Assembly (NCBI RefSeq): GCF_030929615.1
Contig: NZ_JAVFVU010000010.1
Span: forward strand, 124,001 to 188,000
DNA length: 64,000 bases
Source of the DNA: Dyadobacter sp. LHD-138
GTDB taxonomy: Bacteria; Bacteroidota; Bacteroidia; Cytophagales; Spirosomataceae
Direction: 5' to 3'
The position numbers were made by a program, and so were the translations under genes. The notes beneath the pieces were generated by a model, which had not been told where the DNA came from, ran no database searches, and saw only the letters and a program-made list of their open reading frames with translations. Shown here piece by piece: positions 17,084 through 24,711 of the stretch; position 1 is the first letter of the stretch, and each line of letters opens with the position of its first letter.

Positions 17084-18145
17084 CTACGCCTTCTTCACCA
17101 TATCTTCCAACGCCTCAATCCAGATATCACTGTCGTTAAGGCTTTCTACCAATTGCCAGTGCTGGCCTCCTTCTTTTTCGAAAATCTCTTTATATTCCTC
17201 ACCCACTTCGATCGTTGTTTCCAAACAATCGGCCACAAAAGCAGGAGAAAACGCCAGAACGCTCTTCACTCCTTTTTTGGCCAGTTCCGGAATAATCTCG
17301 TCGGTGTAAGGTTTTATCCAGGGTGTTTTGCCAAGTCTCGACTGGAAAGCAACGGTATATTTTCCTTCCGGAATTCCCATGCCTTTTACGAAAAGTCTGG
17401 TTGTTTCATAGCATTGCGCACGGTAACAGTGCTGGTTTTTCTCATTCAAGGTATCGCAGCAACTTCCAAACTCGCAATAATTCGCGACATCCCCTTTGGT
17501 AATTTGTCTTTCCGGAATTCCATGGTAGCTGAATACGAAGTGATCATACTCGTGTTTGGCCATGTATTTTTTACCAAGATTAACAAAACCCTCTACAAAT
17601 TTCGGATGATCCAGGAATCTGTTAATGAATTTTATTTCAGGTAAAACCTCCCAGTCTTTCACCACTTCCATTACTTTCTTATAAACGGAACCGGTGGAAG
17701 CCGATGCGTATTGTGGAAAGAATGGTACGACGACGATCTCGGATAAGCAAAGTTTCCTCAATTCGTTCAAGCCATTTTCGATGCTTGGACTCTGATACCG
17801 CATGGCAAGTTTTACTACGAAATCATCACCCAATGCTTTTTGTAATTTCTTCTCAACGGAATGTCCGTAAATCTTCAGAGGTGAGCCTGCCGGTGTCCAG
17901 AGCTGCTGATAAATTTTAGCCGATTTGGGTGCGCGGAAAGGTGCTATGATCAGGTTAATTAATAGCCAGCGGTTCAGATAAGGTATGTCAATAACGCGTT
18001 CATCCATTAAAAATTCACGCAGATATTTTCTTACGTCAGGAACGGAAGGACTATCCGGTGTGCCCAGATTTACTATTAAAACGCCTGTTTTACCAACAGG
18101 TTTTTTTTTAAGTAAAGATGGATTTGTCAGCGTTTCGGTATTCAT
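17084..18145 (-). CDS. hemH: Ferrochelatase
   Basis: This 353-residue enzyme inserts Fe(II) into the porphyrin at the end of heme synthesis. The N-terminal signature VLIVNLGTPDSP is followed by the catalytic histidine in FSYHGIPER (H208) and the acid in ADCLETTIE (E309). An unusual cysteine-rich insert (C224, C229, C230, C240, C245) sits just after the catalytic histidine, where many bacterial enzymes have a short GDPY segment. It may bind a metal or [2Fe-2S] cluster. The gene is upstream-adjacent to a convergent terminator and lies 87 bases downstream of argF'. Confidence 0.92.
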   Translation of the reverse strand: MNTETLTNPSLLKKKPVGKTGVLIVNLGTPDSPSVPDVRKYLREFLMDERVIDIPYLNRWLLINLIIAPFRAPKSAKIYQQLWTPAGSPLKIYGHSVEKKLQKALGDDFVVKLAMRYQSPSIENGLNELRKLCLSEIVVVPFFPQYASASTGSVYKKVMEVVKDWEVLPEIKFINRFLDHPKFVEGFVNLGKKYMAKHEYDHFVFSYHGIPERQITKGDVANYCEFGSCCDTLNEKNQHCYRAQCYETTRLFVKGMGIPEGKYTVAFQSRLGKTPWIKPYTDEIIPELAKKGVKSVLAFSPAFVADCLETTIEVGEEYKEIFEKEGGQHWQLVESLNDSDIWIEALEDMVKKA

Positions 18146-18232
18146 TACAAAAAATTAAAATTTACAACAGGGCGTGTTAACACTTAATATAACCCAGCCC
18201 GATGTCTACAAAGTTCGTATGTTGAAAAGTTT

Positions 18233-19186
18233 TTATGCATTTAATCCAAGCAAAATTTCTTTCAAAACAGCCTGTGCGGACCACTCCCGATTGGCAGCCT
18301 GCTCGATAACTAAAGAACGTGGACCGTCCAAAACATCGTCAGCCACTTTCATATTACGCCTGAGCGGAAGGCAGTGCATAAATTTACCGTTATCGGTTAA
18401 AGCCATTTTTGCCTCATTAATCATCCAGGAAGGATCTTGCGTCAAAACCTGGCCATATTGGGTGTAAGATGACCAGTTTTTGCCGTATACAAAATCGGCG
18501 CCTTCCAATGCTTTATTCTGGTCGTAAATTACTGTTCCTTTTCCAACAAATTTATGATCCAGGTCATATCCTTCCGGATGTGTGATCACCAGGTCCACAT
18601 GCATCGGATTCATCCATTCACAAAAAGAATTGGCAACGGCCTGTGGCAATGCCTTAAAGTGCGGCAGCCAGGTCAGTACAACCTTCGGGCGCTCCTTTGT
18701 TTTAAATTCTTCTATGGTGATGCAATCAGCCAGGGATTGCAATGGATGACGGGTTGCAGATTCCAGGTTGACAATGGGAACACCAGCATATTTTTTGAAT
18801 TGCTGGAAAACCATTTCGGTATAATCCTTGTCACGGTCTTCAAGCTCGGCAAAAGATCGGATGGCGATGATATTGCAATAACGTCCCATGATCGCCGCGG
18901 CTTCTCTCACGTGTTCAGCCTTCGTACCATTCATGATAACACCTTCTTCCATTTCCAGGCCCCAGCTATCCTGTCCAACATTCATGACAATCACATTCAG
19001 TCCCAAATTAGTGGCCGCTTTTTGGGTACTGATGCGGGTACGTAGGCTGGAATTAAAAAACATCAGGCCAATGGTCTTGTGCTTGCCAAGTGTTTCGTCA
19101 GCAAAAGGATTACGTTTAGCACTAATCCCGCTTGTAATAAGGTGATTAAGGTCTGAGACGTCTGCAAGTGAAAGAAAATGTTTCAT
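18233..19186 (-). CDS. argF': N-acyl-L-ornithine carbamoyltransferase (ArgF')
   Basis: This 317-residue transcarbamylase has the carbamoyl-phosphate loop SSLRTRIST (residues 46-54) and HCLPLRRN near the C-terminus. Its closest known relatives are the Bacteroidota enzymes that use N-succinylornithine or N-acetylornithine rather than ornithine. In the Bacteroides fragilis succinylornithine enzyme residue 90 is proline, and in the Xanthomonas acetylornithine enzyme the equivalent residue is glutamate; here it is alanine (TKAEHVREAA), so the acyl group is uncertain. The gene is last in the arginine cluster, 18 bases before the GxxExxY repeat unit. Confidence 0.88.
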   Translation of the reverse strand: MKHFLSLADVSDLNHLITSGISAKRNPFADETLGKHKTIGLMFFNSSLRTRISTQKAATNLGLNVIVMNVGQDSWGLEMEEGVIMNGTKAEHVREAAAIMGRYCNIIAIRSFAELEDRDKDYTEMVFQQFKKYAGVPIVNLESATRHPLQSLADCITIEEFKTKERPKVVLTWLPHFKALPQAVANSFCEWMNPMHVDLVITHPEGYDLDHKFVGKGTVIYDQNKALEGADFVYGKNWSSYTQYGQVLTQDPSWMINEAKMALTDNGKFMHCLPLRRNMKVADDVLDGPRSLVIEQAANREWSAQAVLKEILLGLNA

Positions 19187-19204
19187 TAATATTATGGTGT
19201 TGGA

Positions 19205-19252
19205 TTTAAACGCAGAGGTAAAAGAGTTTTAGCGCTGAGTTTTAAGAGTTTT
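19205..19252 (+). repeat. Left terminal inverted repeat of the GxxExxY unit
   Basis: The arm begins TTTAAACGCAGAGG and contains the spaced motifs GCGCTGAG and GAGTTTT that also appear in the solo palindromes. It lies 18 bases upstream of the argF' start, in what would be its leader. Confidence 0.8.
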
Positions 19253-19338
19253 ATTTTTATGTTATCAAGAGTTCAAATGAGTAGCCTTACGCAAAATGAA
19301 CCCACTGTTCTAAGTATAAATTATGTTGTTCGCAGGCT

Positions 19339-19722
19339 TCAGGACTGGAAATTATTTACCACGCTCCGTATTCCTGCTTTTAGCGACATCACATTGAAAT
19401 TAATAAGCAAACCCACCTTACAATTGGATAGTCTGAGATAAGTCAGTGTCTGAGCGAGATGTATCTGGTCAAGTGCCTCTACCGCTTTCAACTCTACGAT
19501 CACTTTTCCTTCTACAAACAAATCGATTCTGAAACCTGTTTCCAAAGTTATTGTTTCATAAACAACGGGCAAAACCTTTTGCTTCTCGACAAACAAACCA
19601 GCTTTCACCAACTCGTAAAACAGACATTCAGTGTATACAGATTCCAATAAACCTGGACCTAAAGCCGTATGGATCTTGAAAGAGTATTTCAAAATTATTT
19701 CAGTGATGTCATTTTCAGGCAT
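19339..19722 (-). CDS. GxxExxY protein, PD-(D/E)XK nuclease superfamily
   Basis: This 127-residue protein contains the family motif GLLESVY (residues 24-30). A nuclease-like core follows, with D67 (FRIDLFVEG), E77-x-K79 (VELKA) and a later Q/Y helix (HLAQTLTYL). These match the PD-(D/E)XK_3 family, whose biological role is not established. It interrupts the arginine cluster and is flanked on both sides by inverted repeat arms. The long spacers on either side (86 bases to one arm, 94 to the other) contain no other gene. A possible role is nicking or processing the palindromic DNA that bounds it; that is inference. Confidence 0.85.
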   Translation of the reverse strand: MPENDITEIILKYSFKIHTALGPGLLESVYTECLFYELVKAGLFVEKQKVLPVVYETITLETGFRIDLFVEGKVIVELKAVEALDQIHLAQTLTYLRLSNCKVGLLINFNVMSLKAGIRSVVNNFQS

Positions 19723-19816
19723 CTCTGTCTCTCATTTTGTATTACAACTAGTTGAAAATAAGATTATATTTTTTTCAACGTTGAGTAACACCTGGAAATA
19801 AAACAGAAGTAATAAG

Positions 19817-19864
19817 AAAACTCCCCAAACTCCGCGTTAAACCCCCTTTAACGCTGCGTTTAAA
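19817..19864 (-). repeat. Right terminal inverted repeat of the GxxExxY unit
   Basis: Read on the minus strand the arm begins TTTAAACGCAGCGTT and matches the left arm at 38 of 48 positions without gaps. Bases 19837-19864 are also the last codons of argD, giving the tail LNAALKGV and the stop. Confidence 0.8.
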
Positions 19865-20976
19865 CAAAGCCGCAAAGCTTCCAGGAACATATCAGCCTCG
19901 TCTTTACCCAAGGCAAGTGAAGGCAACAACCGAATCGTGTTGGCACCAGCAACGCCTGTAAACATGTTATGTTCAAATAACAATTTGTTACGAAGGTCTT
20001 TTACCGGGAAATCGTATTCTATTCCGATCATCAAACCACGGCCGCGAAGTTCTTTATATCCGCCAATTTCTTGGATACCTTTCAACAGATAATCTCCGAT
20101 CTCTGTGGCATTATCCAAAAGATTTTCGTTTTTCATGATGTCAAGTACGGCAATTCCCGCTGCACAAGCCATGTGATTACCACCAAAAGTAGTGCCAAGC
20201 AAACCATAACTCGCCTTAAACTTTGGAGATATCAGAACACCGCCAATCGGGAAACCGTTACCCATTCCTTTCGCCATCGTCATCAGATCCGGATGGATTC
20301 CGCTGAACTGATGTGAGAAAAATTTACCCGTACGGCCATAGCCACACTGTACGCTATCCAGGATTAATATGGCACCCGTTTCATCGCATTTTTTACGCAA
20401 TGCCTGAAGAAACGCGTCGCTGCTCACCTGAATTCCACCAACACCCTGGATTCCTTCCACAATCACGGCGCATACTTCGTCGGTAATTCCGTCAAGCGCG
20501 GCTATGTCATTAAACGGAAGGAAAGTAACGTGTTTGTTGTAGTTGACCGGAGCAACAATCGATGGATTGTCAGTAGCCGCAACAGCGCCTGCCGTCCGTC
20601 CGTGGAATGCTTTTGTAAAAGCAACCACTTTCGACCGGCCTGTATGAAAGGATGCCAGTTTCAAAGCATTTTCATTGGCCTCTGCGCCTGAGTTGACAAG
20701 GAAAAGCTTGTAGTCGGGATAACCCGAAAGGTCTCCAAGTTTTTCCGCCAATTCTTCCTGCAACGATATTTTTACCGAATTGGAGTAAAAATTGATCGCG
20801 TGAAGCTGCTTGCTGAGCATGTCCACATAGTATGGGTGGCAATGTCCAACAGAAATTACAGCGTGGCCTCCATAGAGATCCAGATATTTTGTACCGTTGG
20901 AATCCCACAGATAGCTGCCTTCAGCCTTAACAGGTTCTATATCGTAAAGTGGATATACATCAAATAAATGTGACAT
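19837..20976 (-). CDS. argD: N-acyl-ornithine aminotransferase
   Basis: This 379-residue class-III PLP aminotransferase converts N-acylglutamate semialdehyde to N-acylornithine. Visible motifs are NSGAEANENALKLA, the aspartate segment LILDSVQCGYGRTG and the PLP lysine in MAKGMGNGFPIGG. It sits between argC and argF' in the expected pathway order. The last eight residues (LNAALKGV) are encoded by the inverted-repeat arm of the GxxExxY unit, so the native C-terminus has probably been replaced or extended. Whether the substrate is acetyl- or succinyl-ornithine depends on the pathway variant. Confidence 0.9.
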   Translation of the reverse strand: MSHLFDVYPLYDIEPVKAEGSYLWDSNGTKYLDLYGGHAVISVGHCHPYYVDMLSKQLHAINFYSNSVKISLQEELAEKLGDLSGYPDYKLFLVNSGAEANENALKLASFHTGRSKVVAFTKAFHGRTAGAVAATDNPSIVAPVNYNKHVTFLPFNDIAALDGITDEVCAVIVEGIQGVGGIQVSSDAFLQALRKKCDETGAILILDSVQCGYGRTGKFFSHQFSGIHPDLMTMAKGMGNGFPIGGVLISPKFKASYGLLGTTFGGNHMACAAGIAVLDIMKNENLLDNATEIGDYLLKGIQEIGGYKELRGRGLMIGIEYDFPVKDLRNKLLFEHNMFTGVAGANTIRLLPSLALGKDEADMFLEALRLCLNAALKGV

Positions 20977-20990
20977 AGTAATATTTTGTT

Positions 20991-21082
20991 TTAAACGCAG
21001 AGGAAAAAGAGTTTCACGCAGCGTGACGCAGAGAAAAAAGTTTCAGCGTCCTCTGCGCCTAACTCTTTTACGCTGCGTTTAA
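20991..21082. repeat. Solo palindrome of the TTAAACGCAG family
   Basis: This 92-bp imperfect palindrome begins TTAAACGCAGAGG and ends with the complement of TTAAACGCAGCGT. Inner motifs GAGTT and CGCAG occur in both arms. It fills nearly all of the gap between argC and argD inside the operon. A transcript through it would form a strong hairpin and could modulate downstream expression. It is related to 2348-2462 and to the arms at 19205-19864. Confidence 0.85.
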
Positions 21083-21086
21083 TACA

Positions 21087-22070
21087 TCAGAATGACGGTG
21101 CCTTCAACCTTAATCCTGCATCTTCCGGTAGTCCAAAAAGTAAATTCAGATTTTGAACGGCTTGTCCCGATGCGCCTTTGGTCAGGTTATCGATAATGCT
21201 GCTGATCAGTAATTGTCCGTCGTGTACTTCCAGATGAATGAAACATTTATTGGTGTTCACAATCTGTTTAAGGTCAATCGGCGTATCACTTACATGCGTG
21301 AATGGATGTTCCGCGTAGTAGGTTTTATAGATCGTCTTTGCTTCTTCCAGTGTTCCCGAAAACGGAGTGTACACGTTGGCCATAATACCACGGGTAAAAT
21401 CGCCGCGGTAGGGGACAAAGTGAACAGCCTTATCAAAACCAGCCTGCAATTTTTTGAGGCTCATTTTAATTTCTGTCAAATGCTGATGACTGAATGCTTT
21501 GTAAATGGACAGGTTATTATTCCGCCACGAAAAATGTGTTGTAGCGCTGAGTGACTGACCTGCGCCGGTACTTCCTGTTACTGCACTTACATGAACATCT
21601 TCTTTCAATAAACCACCATTAGCCAAAGGCAAAATGGCCAGTTCAATACTTGTTGCAAAACAACCCGGATTGGCGATTTTGGATGAAGACTTGATTTTTT
21701 CCTTTTGAAGCTCAGGCAAACCGTAGGTGAAACCGTTGGACTCATCGCGGAAATCAGTACTTAAATCGATGATTTTTACTGTTTCCTGAACGTTATATTC
21801 ATCCAGAAATTTCTTCGATTCGCCGTGACCTGAACATAAGAAAACCGCATTCAGATCTGCCTGATTTAATAAGGTTTGAATATCTTCTCCGGAGAAAGTC
21901 AATTCTGTATCACCCAATAAATCGGTATGCGTGGCGTAAACCGGTTTCCCAACCTGACTTTTACTATGCGCAAAGGCAATGTTTACGTTCGGATGGTTAA
22001 TGACAATTCTCAATAATTCGCCACCCGTATAACCTGCGGCACCTATGATGCCTATATTAACTTTATTCAT
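21087..22070 (-). CDS. argC: N-acyl-gamma-glutamyl-phosphate reductase
   Basis: This 327-residue NADP-dependent reductase has the Rossmann motif GIIGAAGYTGGELL at the N-terminus and the catalytic cysteine in ANPGCFATS (C137). It reduces N-acyl-glutamyl-phosphate to the semialdehyde, the step before argD. It lies in the minus-strand arginine cluster, but both of its flanking gaps are occupied by palindromic repeats. The length is normal for the short ArgC type. Confidence 0.92.
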   Translation of the reverse strand: MNKVNIGIIGAAGYTGGELLRIVINHPNVNIAFAHSKSQVGKPVYATHTDLLGDTELTFSGEDIQTLLNQADLNAVFLCSGHGESKKFLDEYNVQETVKIIDLSTDFRDESNGFTYGLPELQKEKIKSSSKIANPGCFATSIELAILPLANGGLLKEDVHVSAVTGSTGAGQSLSATTHFSWRNNNLSIYKAFSHQHLTEIKMSLKKLQAGFDKAVHFVPYRGDFTRGIMANVYTPFSGTLEEAKTIYKTYYAEHPFTHVSDTPIDLKQIVNTNKCFIHLEVHDGQLLISSIIDNLTKGASGQAVQNLNLLFGLPEDAGLRLKAPSF

Positions 22071-22142
22071 TTTACCTACATTAAAACAGTCACTAGTCGT
22101 CGGTTGTGAGCTTAAAATAAATTCAAGATCGATTGAGTTTTA

Positions 22143-22255
22143 TGCCTTCGGCAGATTTCGTTGGTAGAAGAGTTATTAATTCAGACACGAGGCGTTCCAA
22201 TAGGAACGCATGGTTAGAAGAATCGATTAAAATTCTACCAACAAAATGTACCTAT
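22143..22255. repeat. Nested palindromic repeat between argG and argC
   Basis: The outer inverted repeat GTTGGTAGAA (22160-22169) and TTCTACCAAC (22233-22242) encloses a tight hairpin, GCGTTCC-AATA-GGAACGC (22192-22209). It is flanked by the small palindromes TGCCTTCGGCA (22143-22153) and ACCTATGGT (ending near 22258). No ORF is supported. This is a different family from the TTAAACGCAG elements. Units with a TTCTACCAAC core are, to my recollection, common intergenic repeats in Bacteroidota. Confidence 0.7.
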
Positions 22256-22307
22256 GGTGCAAAGTCACTCATGCAGTTATTAACCATTAATCATCAACAA
22301 TTAACCC

Positions 22308-23507
22308 TTAATCATTACTCTCGCTTACTTTCTGATAAATCATTACCTGGTTCGATGCCACTTTTGAGAATCCTCTTACGTCATCACCCGTCCAGGCGTT
22401 GTTCATTTCTCCATAACTTCCGAATTTCGAAGACATCAGATCAAATGGAGACTCAATTCCTTCAACATAAAAACGATAAGGAGCAAGATGTACATGCACT
22501 TTTCCTGTTACATGTGATTGTGTATCAGACAAGAACGCTTCGATGTTACGCATTACCGGCTCAACAAACTGTCCTTTATGCAATAAACTTCCGTACCAGT
22601 TAGAAAGCTGTTCTTTCCAGTAAAGTTGTTGTTCGCTCAAAACGTGCTTTTCTAATGTATGGTGTGCTTTGATAATGATCAACGGCGCCGCAGCTTCAAA
22701 ACCAACACGTCCTTTGATACCAATAATGGTGTCACCCACGTGAATGTCACGGCCGATGCCAAATGGTTGGGCGATAGCGGCCAGTTTTTGGATTGCCTGC
22801 ACCGGGTTTTCGAAAGTTTCACCGGCTACACCTTTCAATTCGCCTTCAACAAACTCCAAAGTAATGGTTTCGGCTTCTGTTTTAGAAACTTGTGTTGGCC
22901 ATGCCTCTTCCGGAAGATATTTCTCCGAAGTCAAAGTTTCCTTTCCGCCAACGGATGTTCCCCAAAGTCCTTTGTTGATACTATATGCAGCCTTGGCCCA
23001 TTCGCGGCCCACACCTTTTTTTGTCAGATACTCAATTTCAGCCTCGCGTGAAAGTTTAAGATCGCGGATCGGTGTAATGATTTCAGCTTCAGGAATGATG
23101 ATGCGGAATGCCATATCGAAACGAACCTGGTCATTTCCTGCACCTGTACTTCCGTGGGCAATCGCTGTGGCACCAATTTCTTTGGCATATTCAGCTACCG
23201 CAACGGCTTGAAAGACACGTTCAGCACTTACAGAAAGTGGATACGTGTTGTTTTTTAGTACATTACCAAAAATCAGATATTTGATACAATCATTGTAATA
23301 ATCTGCGGTCTTGGAAATAGTAGCGTGGTTCTTCACACCTAATGAATAGGCGTTTGCTTCGATTGTTTTAAGCTCTTCGTCTGAAAAACCACCTGTGTCC
23401 ACCAATACGGAGTGAACTTCATAGCCTTTATCTTCGGCCAGATATTTTACACAAAAAGAGGTATCCAATCCTCCACTAAACGCTAATACTACTTTGGGCT
23501 GTGACAT
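22308..23507 (-). CDS. argG: Argininosuccinate synthase
   Basis: This 399-residue N-type ATP pyrophosphatase carries the P-loop SGGLDTS at residues 11-17. The citrulline/aspartate-binding region includes GSTGAGNDQVRFD. It joins citrulline and aspartate to form argininosuccinate. It is the second gene of the minus-strand arginine cluster, followed by 237 bases with a palindromic repeat and then argC. Argininosuccinate lyase (argH) is not in the window. Confidence 0.95.
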   Translation of the reverse strand: MSQPKVVLAFSGGLDTSFCVKYLAEDKGYEVHSVLVDTGGFSDEELKTIEANAYSLGVKNHATISKTADYYNDCIKYLIFGNVLKNNTYPLSVSAERVFQAVAVAEYAKEIGATAIAHGSTGAGNDQVRFDMAFRIIIPEAEIITPIRDLKLSREAEIEYLTKKGVGREWAKAAYSINKGLWGTSVGGKETLTSEKYLPEEAWPTQVSKTEAETITLEFVEGELKGVAGETFENPVQAIQKLAAIAQPFGIGRDIHVGDTIIGIKGRVGFEAAAPLIIIKAHHTLEKHVLSEQQLYWKEQLSNWYGSLLHKGQFVEPVMRNIEAFLSDTQSHVTGKVHVHLAPYRFYVEGIESPFDLMSSKFGSYGEMNNAWTGDDVRGFSKVASNQVMIYQKVSESND

Positions 23508-23556
23508 TCTATGTTTTATTCTGATGTTAATTAAAATGGAATTACAAAGTAACGAA

Positions 23557-23600
23557 AAATACCTCGCATCGGAGTTTAAAAGCTGCCGGGCGAGGTATTT
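23557..23600 (-). terminator. Hairpin between the GNAT gene and argG
   Basis: An 11-bp stem (23557-23567 with 23590-23600) has a 22-nt loop and is followed on the minus strand by a short T run. It could be a terminator, an attenuator or an RNA-processing hairpin that uncouples the GNAT gene from argG. Confidence 0.55.
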
Positions 23601-23636
23601 AGCATGATATAATAATCAATAATATGAGTGCTGTAC

Positions 23637-24347
23637 TTAGTGTACGAGCATCGCCTCGGCATTTTTCTTTTTAGCACGTTCTTCCCTTCGCAACAAAATA
23701 CGTTGCTTGATACGCATCCAACGCTCATAAAGGCTGGATTCTTTCAGGAAATCCCAGGTGTCTTTTTCTGCTTGCGCCTCGGTTTTTTTATGTTCCTCAG
23801 GGTTGTACATCATACCAGTACATAAGCAATGCTTACGGTTGGTACGGGTTAGTACATCATAATTCACACAGCTCGCACAACCTTTCCAGAAAGCGTCATC
23901 CGCAGGAAGTTCGCTGAATGTAACAGGCTCATAACCAAGATCTGAGTTGATCTTCATGACCGGCAAGCTGGTGGTGATACCAATAATTTTGGCATCGGGA
24001 TACTTCAGGCGTGAAAGTTCAAAAGCTTTTTGCTTGATCGCTTTTGCCATACCACTGTTCCGAAAATCAGGATGAACGATAAGACCGGAATTGGCTACGA
24101 ACTTTCCATGTTCCCAGGTTTCGATATAACAGAAACCAACCCACACCCCGGTATCAGTTGTGGCAATAATCGCTTTCCCTTCTACCATTTTTTCCATGAT
24201 ATACACAGGAGAACGTTTTGCTATACCCGTACCACGTTTTTTGGCACTCTCTTCCATTTCTGCACAAATCGTATCTGCAAAATGGAAATGATTTTCATTG
24301 GCGGTTTGTATAATGAACTTACTGCCTACTACTTCGGTATTTTTCAT
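23637..24347 (-). CDS. GNAT N-acyltransferase, candidate N-acylglutamate synthase
   Basis: This 236-residue protein has a GNAT fold, with the acyl-CoA-binding segment VHPDFRNSGMAKAIKQKAFE. A C-terminal extension carries several cysteines (GCASCVNYD, KHCLCTGMMY) and then a charged helix. It is the first gene of the arginine cluster. Bacteroidota lack classical ArgA, and GNAT proteins at this position are the leading candidates for N-acetyl- or N-succinylglutamate synthase. That function is inferred from position. The cysteine-rich tail could bind metal or sense redox state. Confidence 0.7.
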   Translation of the reverse strand: MKNTEVVGSKFIIQTANENHFHFADTICAEMEESAKKRGTGIAKRSPVYIMEKMVEGKAIIATTDTGVWVGFCYIETWEHGKFVANSGLIVHPDFRNSGMAKAIKQKAFELSRLKYPDAKIIGITTSLPVMKINSDLGYEPVTFSELPADDAFWKGCASCVNYDVLTRTNRKHCLCTGMMYNPEEHKKTEAQAEKDTWDFLKESSLYERWMRIKQRILLRREERAKKKNAEAMLVH

Positions 24348-24711
24348 TGATGAATTTACTGACGAAAAATTGTTCGAAACAAAAATTAAGTTCCCAGAAA
24401 ATTACGATGGGACGTTTCAAAAATTTAAAAAAAGACGGGGAAGAAGTTTTACCACATAGGTAAAAAGAAGTTAGACGGTCCTGGGGGACCTAAACCTGAA
24501 AGGTGTAGTATGAAGAACAGTATGTATGCCGTTGCTATTCATTTGACTTTGTTGGTCGTCTAAGAGAGTGCAAATTTTGTAAAAAAAAATGTTACTTGAA
24601 AGAAACATGCATTATATTTTTATAGTTCGTCTTACAGAAAAAAATATTCAGACATACTGCGTTTTTTTTTAGCTTGCAGCAGTCTTTAAATATGTTGCAC
24701 TAAAATTGAGC
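24348..24711. promoter_or_regulatory. Divergent control region between the arginine cluster and aat
   Basis: These 364 bases separate the minus-strand arginine cluster from the plus-strand aat-proB-proA group. The region is AT-rich with a small hairpin, GGTCC-TGGG-GGACC (24477-24490), and long A and T runs. It must contain promoters in both directions. No tRNA, riboswitch or gene was recognised, and no ARG-box-like operator could be identified with confidence. Confidence 0.4.

Larger units (their letters stand above)
19205..19864. mobile_element. GxxExxY repeat-bounded unit (putative mobile element)
   Basis: This 660-bp unit starts and ends with TTTAAACGCAG in inverted orientation. The two 48-bp arms (19205-19252 and 19817-19864) align without gaps at 38 of 48 positions. 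The only gene inside is the GxxExxY protein (19339-19722). The arms belong to the same family as the solo palindromes at 2348-2462 and 20991-21082. The right arm overlaps the end of argD. No target-site duplication is evident. Mobility is inferred from structure; it has not been shown. Confidence 0.6.

Noticed and set aside
17060-17644. A 194-codon open frame on the plus strand opposite hemH
   Set aside because: It lies wholly antisense to a clear ferrochelatase, has a composition unlike real proteins here and no recognisable domain.
18233-19186. Ordinary ornithine carbamoyltransferase (argF)
   Set aside because: The sequence and operon partners fit the Bacteroidota N-acyl-ornithine enzyme better.
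22133-22603. A 156-codon open frame on the plus strand across the palindromic repeat and argG
   Set aside because: Its first half is repeat sequence and its second half is antisense to argG; nothing supports translation.
24430-24700. Possible tRNA or riboswitch in the arginine/aat divergent region
   Set aside because: A small hairpin is present, but no cloverleaf, anticodon arm or known aptamer core could be drawn.
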